Below, one piece after another: positions 16,301 through 23,438 of a DNA stretch of 27,087 bases. The stretch lies in assembly GCA_021647145.1 (NCBI GenBank), contig JAKIVF010000039.1:1-27087 (forward strand). Direction: 5' to 3'. The position numbers and the translations under genes were made by a program. Source of the stretch: Methylococcaceae bacterium. Its GTDB lineage: Bacteria > Pseudomonadota > Gammaproteobacteria > Methylococcales > Methylomonadaceae. Each line of letters begins with the position of its first letter. Within the stretch, counting starts at the first letter, position 1. A model generated the notes under the pieces. That model was not told the DNA's origin, did not search any database, and saw nothing but the letters and a program-made list of their open reading frames with translations.

Positions 16301-16771
16301 TATTTCTTCAAGGCATCGCTCATCATCAAACCTCTTAACCACATCTAAATCAAACTCGATATTAAGTGCAGTATAGATACTCGCTAAAATTGAATTTGCA
16401 GGGGATTCAAGACCGCAGACATGCTTAATAACTACCCAGCCGTGATTAACATTAAAGCGGTTCGAGAAACCTTCAAATAGCTTATTTGTTTTTTGAAGTT
16501 TATCTGTCGCATACTCACGCTCTTTTGTATTACTAGATAATAAGCTAGATAAATAAAGAGCAAGGGTTGATTTCCCTGAGCCATATGGCCCTGTCAATGT
16601 ATAGGCTCTTTGAGCGCTACCAGAAAAATCTTGGCTAATGGTATCGAGTACATTAAGCGCGGTACCGTGAAGAATAAAATCATCAATAAAAGGTTTAAAA
16701 TCAATCTGACCACTATCAATTCTAGCGGAGCTTTTATAACGCTGATTGATGCTTATAGGTAGATTAGCCAT
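13391..16771 (-). CDS. sspC: SspC-type large P-loop ATPase
   Basis: An 1126-residue protein, large enough to be the DNA-engaging ATPase of the SspBCD modification complex. Walker A is G61-P-Y-G-S-G-K-S-T69 and Walker B is A-L-L-L-L-D176-E177 (about 171-178). The N-terminal ATPase module covers about residues 30-330. The rest is a long, mostly helical region without a motif I know, including a charged segment near residues 600-650. In known Ssp systems this ATPase is needed for phosphorothioation and is thought to drive DNA unwinding or complex assembly. The start overlaps the sspB stop by 8 bp, and its own stop overlaps sspD by 8 bp, implying coupled translation and fixed stoichiometry. No truncation is seen. 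Confidence 0.88.
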   Translation of the reverse strand: MANLPISINQRYKSSARIDSGQIDFKPFIDDFILHGTALNVLDTISQDFSGSAQRAYTLTGPYGSGKSTLALYLSSLLSSNTKEREYATDKLQKTNKLFEGFSNRFNVNHGWVVIKHVCGLESPANSILASIYTALNIEFDLDVVKRFDDERCLEEITSALSNQPKGSDGALLLLDEMGKALDFQSRSNKDLHLFQSLADIAQQAKNPVMLIGFLHQSFSDYAKNKDVSSQKEWAKVQGRYRDLSFNPSIDESLVLVGDSITKEDAITKKLESKYKKLIGNILISFEDQSRNKRALTQTLPLDPLVSLLLGPISRRRFSQNERSLFGFLASHEKLGFREFLAENYTETVSTLELYQPEKLWDYLHHNLHHLIITSPDSKAWLEGCDAIYRASQKGSDLHVSITKVIALLTIFGFQHHLHAKKEFVTAYFSARGLEKNVIKAAIADLESWTVIIYRQKHNALFVFQGSDIDINSMVVERIESISHGVDWTSVCDIPQNVLATAHYHKFGTMRWARTQLINKIDSVLIDSLKTPPLTGESFLSFILPTNSTIEKELLSEELPYAAIGQISSLENLQSVAIELIALTQISKEEKKINHDLIAKNELANRMQLANQNIEKELNLAFINASWTHQGNAIPTQPLSVSASKIADKIFDKSPEVINELVNRSKPSGSANSAIRKLMNAMFQSGDKEDLGFGSESFPPEKGLYLSCLKSKGWHCKTDEGYVFPSHWNDESIKANPSMHALWEDGVTFIKSSKTMITLDDLYNRWMRPPFGLTSGLCRLYGLALLKSLEGQIAFYDLDSTKQFIFIPELDEELITKIYKHPKEACVRYFEISTIQTHLLDTLAKATIGEDKSGDIVLGIAKHIVKIVHTLPTWVKKTSGESFSQSNKAQVLTKEAKTFRNKVIAANDPYKLILEDLPDIFDLDTTEKNIDEKLGQSLKTAIEDLSAQHDMLLSGFKQIIMTNLAAEFDDDLKARCELIVSVAQRPNVKELASRLIDYINGKAKFESIVNLAATVPERNWTDKHLRNGLDELQNLCIQFRRIESFSNINNNGSSKPLALITIDNSGNYKEYDGFITFNLENKKNVKSAVDNVKSTIAHLSKEEQLAALTNILSNLMDSTKSSVSNG

Positions 16772-17720
16772 TTAAAACACCACCGTAATATTTATCTAAG
16801 AATAAAACAGGCGAATCAAAGAGACTCTGTTCAATTCTAATTTGTCTTAAACCTAAAGAATCAATCCAGCTGATAGAGCTTTTTGAAAACTCTTGAGCTT
16901 CATCTAATTTTTGTCCTAAGCCGCTTTCAGATAGTCGAAATATTCGGCCTGGGGAACAAGGTTTAGTTAAAAGTGAGTCAAAATCAACTGTATTGATTTT
17001 AGAGTCGATTGTTTCAATTTCAGCGAATCTAACTAGGCTGTAAATAAAAATCTCTATCGGTAATTCAGGGCGTTCAGTTAAATTACTGATATAGAAACCA
17101 CCACCATTATCCTGAATTAAGTTCAATTCAGATAGAGGAGAGGTGAAATGGTCTTCATCAATTTTTGTTTTTTTCTTAGAGGCAGCATTTTTAAACTTTT
17201 TGCAGTAAGTATTTAAAAAGCAGTCTATGTCTTTTTTAAGTGTGTTTTCATTGCCAATAGAATTTGTTACAAGTCTTTTAGCATCTTCAGTGCAATCAGA
17301 TAGTAATATCGTCTTTTCAAAATGCTGAACATTTGAATAATTAAAAAAGTATCGATAAGAAGATAAATGATCAGAATTAAAATTCAGCCAAAAATGAATA
17401 AGCCAAATAGAGCCTACTTGTTCTAAATAAGGGTCCTTACCGTCAGTTGATGAATCCCCAAACAAATACTTTCCAGAATCAGACACTTCGTGATCAATAT
17501 GACCATTAGTATAATCAACAGCAATGACTGAACAAGCCTCCGCCCAATAGCGAATAGCATTCACCATGTTTTTCCCTACACCCAGCTCAACAATTGCCTC
17601 ACGAGTTTTTTCTTCATTTGATGTTTGTAATTTTCCATTTGTATTCAGATGGTTAACGGCCTTAAACAGCCAGCCATATCGCAAAGGGAAAGTGTCATGA
17701 CCTGTAAATTTAGCTTTCAT
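16764..17720 (-). CDS. sspB: SspB, DUF4007-family nickase of DNA phosphorothioation
   Basis: This 318-residue protein starts with F-T-G-H-D-T-F-P-L-R-Y-G-W-L, the signature opening of DUF4007. In characterised SspABCD systems, SspB is the single-strand nickase that opens the DNA backbone so that sulfur can be inserted on one strand. The N-terminal part (about 1-130) and the C-terminal part (about 180-310) both look complete. It is the first gene of the operon sspB-sspC-sspD. A hairpin covers the region where its ribosome binding site should be (17731-17753), with AGAGGA about 12 bases from the ATG, so initiation may be controlled. The divergent helicase operon lies 534 bp away. Confidence 0.9.
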   Translation of the reverse strand: MKAKFTGHDTFPLRYGWLFKAVNHLNTNGKLQTSNEEKTREAIVELGVGKNMVNAIRYWAEACSVIAVDYTNGHIDHEVSDSGKYLFGDSSTDGKDPYLEQVGSIWLIHFWLNFNSDHLSSYRYFFNYSNVQHFEKTILLSDCTEDAKRLVTNSIGNENTLKKDIDCFLNTYCKKFKNAASKKKTKIDEDHFTSPLSELNLIQDNGGGFYISNLTERPELPIEIFIYSLVRFAEIETIDSKINTVDFDSLLTKPCSPGRIFRLSESGLGQKLDEAQEFSKSSISWIDSLGLRQIRIEQSLFDSPVLFLDKYYGGVLNG

Positions 17721-17734
17721 TGATATCTATGTCC

Positions 17735-17753
17735 TCTGGAGAAATCCTCCAGA
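17735..17753 (-). promoter_or_regulatory. Hairpin over the sspB ribosome-binding region
   Basis: TCTGGAG (17735-17741) and CTCCAGA (17747-17753) are perfect complements with loop AAATC. On the sspB strand this stem contains GGAG and borders AGAGGA, the only Shine-Dalgarno-like sequences before ATG 17720. Folding could therefore hide the ribosome binding site. Confidence 0.45.
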
Positions 17754-17839
17754 AGATATAATAAGTCTATTTTTACTTTGTATAAAGAAATATTTAATGT
17801 CTAATAGAAATTGAAAGTGAGCTTATGATTTAGCATTAC

Positions 17840-17858
17840 TGCGACATGATACGTCGCA
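17840..17858. promoter_or_regulatory. Palindrome, candidate operator in the divergent region
   Basis: TGCGAC and GTCGCA are exact complements around a 7-nt centre. It is one of the few GC-containing spots in the region. The spacing suits a dimeric repressor. Confidence 0.35.
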
Positions 17859-18072
17859 TTGTCTTGTTATTGTGAAATTATTATAAATAATAAAATGTTG
17901 CAACTTAAATATATGGGAGTGCTGATTTTAAATAATGTGACAATTTACAAGCTGTTGATTTTATTTATCTTATGTTATTTAAATTATGCTTGTTTTGGCT
18001 TATAGTTCAGCATAAAAATACTATTCTTTTTGGAAAAATGGCAGTTTTTAGGCAAAAAATAGTGAAAAACCG

Positions 18073-18097
18073 TATTTTTAGAAGAAATCTAAAAATA
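18073..18097. promoter_or_regulatory. 10-bp-arm inverted repeat, candidate operator upstream of the helicase operon
   Basis: TATTTTTAGA (18073-18082) and TCTAAAAATA (18088-18097) are perfect complements with loop AGAAA. No T run follows in either direction, so an operator is more likely than a terminator. It lies about 160 bp before the helicase start. Confidence 0.35.
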
Positions 18098-18254
18098 AAG
18101 GTATTCTGTTAAGTAACTGAAGAAATTTGTTAGTTTGAATGAAAGACTACAAAAAAACAAAATCATATGAATTTTTTATCTATATACTTTTTAAGTAATT
18201 ATAAGTCATAAAAATAAAGTAAAGAGTTCTTCTAGTGAAAATTAGAGAGTATTT

Positions 18255-19958
18255 ATGTCTAGCTTACATTGCACTGAATCAGTAGCCATATATGGAGATA
18301 AAGTGAGTAGAATTAAAACTATATTAAAACAGTTAGGAATGCCTAATCTTATAGGTTTATATGGTGAACAAAATGTTGAATCAATTACTAATATTCTTCA
18401 TGAGGGTGTTAACGAGATCAAGCTTGTTGAGTTGCTCTTTATAAAATATGGTAAACAGATACTTTCAAATAAGAGTGTTAGATTAGCCGTATTAACGAAG
18501 CTATCGGAACGTGAAAAAGGGTATATTCTTGATGGCCGTGATGAGCCGTCACGAGAATTATCTAGAGAAGAATTAGAGTGCCTTACAAAATTAAGATGGG
18601 GAAGAAAACAAAAATCATCAAGCAGGTTGCTTTTCGTTCTAGATCTTGATGATGAATATCTTCCATCAACATATGAGCAACCATTATCTAAAGAAATAAT
18701 ATCACCTAATACATATCTTTTCCCTCATCAACGTAGAGTAAAAGATGATGTAACTAGATTGTTAATCAATGGTCAGGATCGATTGCTTGTTCATATGCCT
18801 ACAGGTGCAGGGAAAACACGAACAGTCATTGAAGCCATTATCGACTATTGGAAGGCATATTCAAATAGAGCTACGAATATTATATGGTTAGCTCATTCAG
18901 AAGAGTTATGTGAGCAAGCTGTTGAAACTTTTAAAGTCCTTTGGGAAGTAAGAGGTGATCAAGATATTAATTTGTATCGCTTTTGGTCAAATCATGATGT
19001 TCCAGATTTCTCAGTAGGTAATAGTTTTATTGTTGCAAGCTTTCAAAAACTGTACTCTATGATTAGTAGTAGTGATAATCATAGTTTTCAGGAGGTTAAT
19101 AGCTTAAAGCGGACGTGTAATTTTATCATTGTAGATGAAGCTCATAAAGCAATTGCCCCCACGTATAAAATATGTATATCCTATTTATTCAATGAGAATC
19201 TAACGAAATTAGTTGGGTTGACGGCAACACCTGGAAGATCAAAAGATGATATGGATAATGCTGGCCTTTCATATACTGGAACAGATGAGTTAGCTGAGTT
19301 TTTTGGTAGGAATAAGGTTTCTATAACTAATGACAGTGGAGATGGAATTGAAGATCCAATTGGCTTTCTTCAGGGAAAGGGTTTTTTATCAAGTATTAAA
19401 CGTAAAAAAGTCCGCACAAATGTAGAAATTGAATTAAGTGAAAAAGAGCGTGAGTTTGTAGCAAATTTCTTAGAAATACCTAAAAGCATTCTAAATAAAT
19501 TAGCGAAAGATGATTCGAGGAATGCTCTTATTTTGAGTGAAGTAGCATCATTACGGTTAGATCAAAAGCAAATAATTATTTTTGCACTATCAGTTGAACA
19601 TGCACACTTGATAACAGAACTACTCAACTTGAAAGGTATTACAGCTAGGTGTATTGATGGGAAAACCTCACCATCAGATCGAGTCAATTCAATTGTAAAA
19701 TATAAGCAAAATGAAATTAGTGTTTTAGTTAATTACGGTGTGCTGACAACGGGGTTTGATGCACCGAACACGAATGCAATTATTATTACTAGACCAACAG
19801 CTTCTTTAGTTTTATATTCACAGATGATTGGTAGGGGAATAAGGGGACCTAAGGTAGGTGGTAACTTAGAGTGTAATCTTATTGACTTAGAGGATAACCT
19901 TTTAGGCTTCCCAAGTGAACAGCAAGCTTTCAATTATTTTAATTCAGCATGGAAATGA
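18255..19958 (+). CDS. Superfamily 2 DEAH-box helicase, first gene of the presumed restriction operon
   Basis: The 567-residue protein has a full set of SF2 motifs: an upstream F-P-H-Q-R block, motif I M-P-T-G-A-G-K-T (181-188), motif II D-E-A-H (294-297), motif III T-A-T-P (323-326), a motif V-like T-T-G-F-D-A-P, and motif VI Q-M-I-G-R-G-I-R-G (523-531). This pattern is shared with the helicase subunits of type I/III restriction enzymes and XPB/RecG-like translocases. Residues 1-150 are an extra N-terminal region of unknown fold. AGAG precedes the start. It is followed after 3 bp by the MORC-like ATPase. The operon is divergent from sspBCD, so a role in sensing or unwinding unmodified DNA is likely but inferred. 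Whether it equals one of the SspF/G/H proteins needs a sequence search. Confidence 0.92.
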   Translation: MSSLHCTESVAIYGDKVSRIKTILKQLGMPNLIGLYGEQNVESITNILHEGVNEIKLVELLFIKYGKQILSNKSVRLAVLTKLSEREKGYILDGRDEPSRELSREELECLTKLRWGRKQKSSSRLLFVLDLDDEYLPSTYEQPLSKEIISPNTYLFPHQRRVKDDVTRLLINGQDRLLVHMPTGAGKTRTVIEAIIDYWKAYSNRATNIIWLAHSEELCEQAVETFKVLWEVRGDQDINLYRFWSNHDVPDFSVGNSFIVASFQKLYSMISSSDNHSFQEVNSLKRTCNFIIVDEAHKAIAPTYKICISYLFNENLTKLVGLTATPGRSKDDMDNAGLSYTGTDELAEFFGRNKVSITNDSGDGIEDPIGFLQGKGFLSSIKRKKVRTNVEIELSEKEREFVANFLEIPKSILNKLAKDDSRNALILSEVASLRLDQKQIIIFALSVEHAHLITELLNLKGITARCIDGKTSPSDRVNSIVKYKQNEISVLVNYGVLTTGFDAPNTNAIIITRPTASLVLYSQMIGRGIRGPKVGGNLECNLIDLEDNLLGFPSEQQAFNYFNSAWK

Positions 19959-19961
19959 ACA

Positions 19962-21701
19962 ATGACAAATAACGCAATAATACCTGCAAGTACTGCAATA
20001 GAAACCTTCCGTGATTCAGGATATAAAAGTACAGCAAGTGCATTAGCCGAATTAATTGATAATTCTATTGAAGCTGGTGCTGACAATATACAAATTTTAA
20101 CCTTTGAAAAAGAAGTTAAAAGTCGCCAGAGAATGCTTACAAAAATATCTGAGATCATGGTGTATGACGATGGTATTGGTATGACGGAAGATGTGTTAAG
20201 TATATGTTTACAGTTTGGGAATGGAACTCGTTTAGCATCTAGAGAGGGAATAGGTCGATTTGGAATTGGATTACCAAATGCTTCAGTTAGTCAGTGTAAA
20301 CGTGTTGAGGTGTATTCATGGCGGGATGGTCATTGTTACTACACATACCTAGATGTAGAGCAGGTGAAGAATGAATCTCAACATTATGTTAATATAGTAG
20401 AAAAAATCACTATGCCATCACAATTATTAGAGAATATAGATGGTGATATTAAGGATAGTGGGACAATCATTTTGTGGAAGCATTGTGATCGACTAGATAT
20501 TTCTAGAGCAAGAACACTATTTAAACGAATAGACAAAGAATTATGCCGTTCATATAGACATTTTCTTGATACTGATGATACATATGGCCGTCGTCGTAAT
20601 ATTAAACTTATAAATACATCAGATAAAAACACGACCGAGTTGAGGCCTAATGATCCTTTATATTTAATGATCCCAAGTACTACGCCAGAGTTTAAAGAAG
20701 AAGCTTCTAACGCGTTACATGGGGATATTGTAAGGGTTAAAATTCCGTATGACGATCAAGGTGGCACATCAGAAGTTGAGCTTCGATTTAGTGTTGCATT
20801 ACCACATACACAATCATTAGGTGGTAACTCACCAACTGGCCAGCATTACCGTCATAACACTGGAATTTCATTTGTCAGAGCGGGTAGAGAAATTGATTTT
20901 GGTACATTCGGATACTTTAATTCTCAGGATGAAAGGCACCGTTGGTGGGGATGTGAAATCCGCTTTACACCAGTTTTAGATGAGATATTTGGTGTGACAA
21001 ATAATAAGCAAGCAGTGAGGGGAATACACTATCTTGATCTCAAGGAATTCAAGAGTGAACATCCTGATGATTGGGAGGATATGCTGCAAGATGATAGTAA
21101 GCTATTTTTGAGAGAACAATTATCACGCGTAATTAGCCATAATTTAAAAACATTAGAAGGCGTAATAAAAAGTCGAGGAAAAGGCTCCAGAGGCGAGACT
21201 GCTGAAGACAGGGCCAAATTAAGCAAGTCCTCAAAAATTGCTAATAAAGAACTTGAAACTAATAATGCTGATACACATTCTGAAAATGTAGGTAGTGAGA
21301 AAACAGACAAGCAAAAGGTTGATGAATGGGCAAAGATACTGATCGAAGGTGATGAAACATTAACAGAAGAAGAAGCTGTAGGGGTTGCTGAAGAAAAGAT
21401 TAGCTTAAAAGTTGATAAAACATTTAGCTCTTGGCCTGGCAATCAGTTCTTTTCAGTAGAAGTGACGGGATCAACATGTAATCTGGTGATCAATAGAAAG
21501 CACCCGTTTTTCTCCGAACTTTATGAACCTCTAGTTGAGCAGGATGAGCATAAATATCTTGATGCCCTTGATTTATTATTAATGGCTTATGCTCGTATGC
21601 AAGATGAGCTATATAATCGAATTGATGATATTGAAGATATAAACAGCACATGGGGGACGCACCTAAGGCGATTCTTACAAAAATTGAATTCTGAAGCATG
21701 A
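19962..21701 (+). CDS. MORC-like GHKL (HSP90-type) ATPase
   Basis: The 579-residue protein has a Bergerat ATP-binding fold: motif N in A-L-A-E30-L-I-D33-N34-S, motif G1 Y-D-D70-G-I-G-M, and motif G2 G-I-G-R-F-G-I-G-L-P-N-A-S (96-108). A second domain of S5-like length follows to about residue 400. Residues 410-460 form a charged linker (KGSRGETAEDRAKLSK onward), and a smaller C-terminal domain closes the protein. Prokaryotic MORC homologues with helicases and nucleases in predicted restriction systems were described by Iyer, Abhiman and Aravind. They are thought to dimerise on ATP and clamp DNA. The start lies 3 bp after the helicase stop, and the stop overlaps the next gene in ATGA. Confidence 0.9.
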   Translation: MTNNAIIPASTAIETFRDSGYKSTASALAELIDNSIEAGADNIQILTFEKEVKSRQRMLTKISEIMVYDDGIGMTEDVLSICLQFGNGTRLASREGIGRFGIGLPNASVSQCKRVEVYSWRDGHCYYTYLDVEQVKNESQHYVNIVEKITMPSQLLENIDGDIKDSGTIILWKHCDRLDISRARTLFKRIDKELCRSYRHFLDTDDTYGRRRNIKLINTSDKNTTELRPNDPLYLMIPSTTPEFKEEASNALHGDIVRVKIPYDDQGGTSEVELRFSVALPHTQSLGGNSPTGQHYRHNTGISFVRAGREIDFGTFGYFNSQDERHRWWGCEIRFTPVLDEIFGVTNNKQAVRGIHYLDLKEFKSEHPDDWEDMLQDDSKLFLREQLSRVISHNLKTLEGVIKSRGKGSRGETAEDRAKLSKSSKIANKELETNNADTHSENVGSEKTDKQKVDEWAKILIEGDETLTEEEAVGVAEEKISLKVDKTFSSWPGNQFFSVEVTGSTCNLVINRKHPFFSELYEPLVEQDEHKYLDALDLLLMAYARMQDELYNRIDDIEDINSTWGTHLRRFLQKLNSEA

Positions 21702-22545
21702 GTGATAGATCTCTACTTCAAAATAGAGAATACATAGAAGCGTTAGAGCAAGCATTATTAGCTAGCCAAACAGAAGTCTAATTGTGTCAGCTTACTTGCG
21801 TTCAGAAGTATTAAATTGGGCAAAAAAAATAATTCCAGAGCATGTTTTAGTAAATATTGTAACAAAGTGGGCTCCACAAGATCTGGTATTCGGAGCATCA
21901 GATCTTGAAGCGTTTGAAATTGCCCGAAAACAGCGGTGGGGCTTTTATATTGACCAAGACCTTCATGCTAAATCTGTTCTTATTGACTCAGTGAACTTGT
22001 TTCTAGGGAGTGCAAATTTTACTTCTCGCGGAACACACCTTTTTGGCTCTGGTAACAATGAATTGGGTATTCGGGTTCGAGCATCTGATGATGAAGCTAA
22101 GAAAATTAAGCAATATGTGACGAATAGTTATAACGTGACAATGCCTATGTATATGGAAATGAAATCTCATATTGAGAGCCTAGATAAATTAAAAGAAGAA
22201 AATACTACAAAATGGTCTGATGATATTGCAATTTGTATTAACCCATTAGTTGAGCATTTATGGGTTGATGAATGTTTTCATAGCTCACCTGACGATTTTT
22301 TTTCAGATAAAACAGATGAAAATGTTGAGCATGATTGTAAGATGATTGGAACAAATAAGCCAAGCTTAGAATTAATAAAGCAAATAAAGATGATAAAGTG
22401 GATAGGATTTATAGTGAATGAAAGTAATAAAGATGATTTAACTTTTGGTTATATAACCCAGAAATTACATGACTCTATCATGACTGACCCAAAGCCTTAT
22501 CGTAAAGATCTTAAAGGTAATTATTCAGACCCCTCGCTAAATTAA
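21698..22545 (+). pseudogene. Phospholipase-D-fold nuclease gene split by a one-base frameshift
   Basis: The main frame runs from GTG 21784 to 22545 (253 residues). It has a single HKD motif, H61-A-K63-S-V-L-I-D68, followed by G-S-A-N-F-T-S-R-G, the signature of PLD-family nucleases that act as dimers. Its true start appears to be the ATG at 21698, which overlaps the MORC stop as ATGA. That frame encodes 27 residues, ending S-Q-T-E-V, and stops with TAA at 21779-21781. Restoring one T in GTCTAATTG would join the frames as E-V-L-I-V-S-A-Y-L, the expected beta strand of this family. The missing base could be a real mutation, a sequencing error or a slippage site. Initiation at GTG 21784 would give a protein lacking the first strand. 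If read through, the protein would be about 281 residues. Confidence 0.85.
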
Positions 22546-22552
22546 AGTGGTT

Positions 22553-22631
22553 TGATGAGTTTCGTACCTCTACCTATCCTATAAGGTATTGATTTTTTAT
22601 AGGATGGGTAGAGCGATAGCGAAACCCATCA
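22553..22631. repeat. Long REP-like palindrome, possible bidirectional terminator
   Basis: CTACCTATCCTATAA (22570-22584) pairs with its complement at 22597-22611 with one mismatch. The stem continues outward with GATGAGTTTCG against CGAAACCCATC, giving about 35 bp per arm with internal bulges. It contains GAGCGATAGCGAA (22611-22623), which recurs at 25426-25438. Similar GGGTTTCGC...CTACCCATCC palindromes are frequent extragenic repeats in gammaproteobacteria as I recall them. It separates the PLD gene from the GIY-YIG operon and may end transcription. Confidence 0.65.
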
Positions 22632-22792
22632 TTTTATAGACCCGAGGTCACTGAATACTTACTCTTAAAGTATTTGTAAAAAATCTGTTTGCATGGATTC
22701 AGTTGTATGATTTATACAAAACGGGTAATTTTAATTACACCGTTACAATAAAGACTTAGTTCTAGGGAGGCATTCTCTAGTTAAGGTAAAAG

Positions 22793-23425
22793 ATGAAAAA
22801 AATTAATAAAGAATATAAACCACTTGATATTGAGGATGTGAGAAGTATACGTGGTCATATGTTTGGTAGATTAAGGCGTTCTAAAAATAAAATCCCTGAT
22901 AAAGCAGGTGTGTATATTTGGAGATATTGGCCAAATATGAACTCTCACTCCGCAGATGATATTTTGGAGTTGATAAATAAACTACAAAATAACTTTCCAA
23001 GTCAAGAAGAGAACTTGTCTAACTCAAGGTTAACTGTAACTGTAGAAAGAACTCCTTTTGGTAAAAAGTATGGAAACAAATTTTTAGGAATAGATAATAA
23101 AAATAAGGTTGATAGCTTTAAGAGAATTATTAAAAAAAATGAAGAAGCCAGACTGTCCTTGATTCACACTTTAGAGGTATTAGTAGCATCATCGCCCCCA
23201 ATTTATATAGGTAAGGCAAATAATTTGCGTAAGAGACTTTCGGAACATTTTGATTCTGAAACAAACCTATTATCCAATATATATAATGCTGGAATATCCC
23301 TTGATGACATATATATATCTTACATAATAGATGATATATCAAGCGATGTTGATGCTGTAACAACAACAATTGAAGAAATTCTTCAAAGATTAACAAATCC
23401 ACCATATACGAAGAGATATGGATAG
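22793..23425 (+). CDS. GIY-YIG-type endonuclease with a long internal insertion
   Basis: The 210-residue protein carries the pieces of a GIY-YIG nuclease in order: G39-V-Y41 in K-A-G-V-Y-I-W, Y138-I-G140 in P-P-I-Y-I-G-K-A, the arginine in N-L-R-K-R-L (146) before H152, and a metal-binding glutamate in I-E194-E195-I-L near the C-terminus. In ordinary family members, GIY and YIG are about 10 residues apart; here they are about 97 apart, and the insertion (42-137) is charged. Its fold is unknown. A spaced GGTAAAAG precedes ATG 22793. The stop is 13 bp before the DGQHR gene, so the two form an operon. A DNA-cutting role in defence is inferred. Confidence 0.75.
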   Translation: MKKINKEYKPLDIEDVRSIRGHMFGRLRRSKNKIPDKAGVYIWRYWPNMNSHSADDILELINKLQNNFPSQEENLSNSRLTVTVERTPFGKKYGNKFLGIDNKNKVDSFKRIIKKNEEARLSLIHTLEVLVASSPPIYIGKANNLRKRLSEHFDSETNLLSNIYNAGISLDDIYISYIIDDISSDVDAVTTTIEEILQRLTNPPYTKRYG

Positions 23426-23438
23426 TCAGGAGTAGATA

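Larger units (their letters stand above)
17721..18254. promoter_or_regulatory. 534-bp divergent control region between sspBCD and the helicase operon
   Basis: No gene is seen; the stretch is very AT-rich. It must hold the promoters of both divergent operons. Three structures stand out: a hairpin at 17735-17753 next to sspB, TGCGAC-ATGATAC-GTCGCA at 17840-17858, and a 10-bp-arm inverted repeat at 18073-18097. No regulator gene is adjacent, so the factor acting here would be elsewhere; the DGQHR protein of this island is one candidate by analogy with DndB. Confidence 0.5.

Noticed and set aside
11383..17720. Classical double-strand Dnd (dndABCDE) modification operon
   Set aside because: There is no DndE, and the ATPase and DUF4007 protein with this order and orientation fit SspABCD better.
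18073..18097. Rho-independent terminator
   Set aside because: The stem is A/T only and no T run follows in either direction; an operator is more likely.
19733..21699. Minus-strand open frames opposite the helicase and MORC genes, including a 137-residue serine/leucine-rich one
   Set aside because: Composition is typical of antisense reading; the plus-strand proteins have full motif sets.
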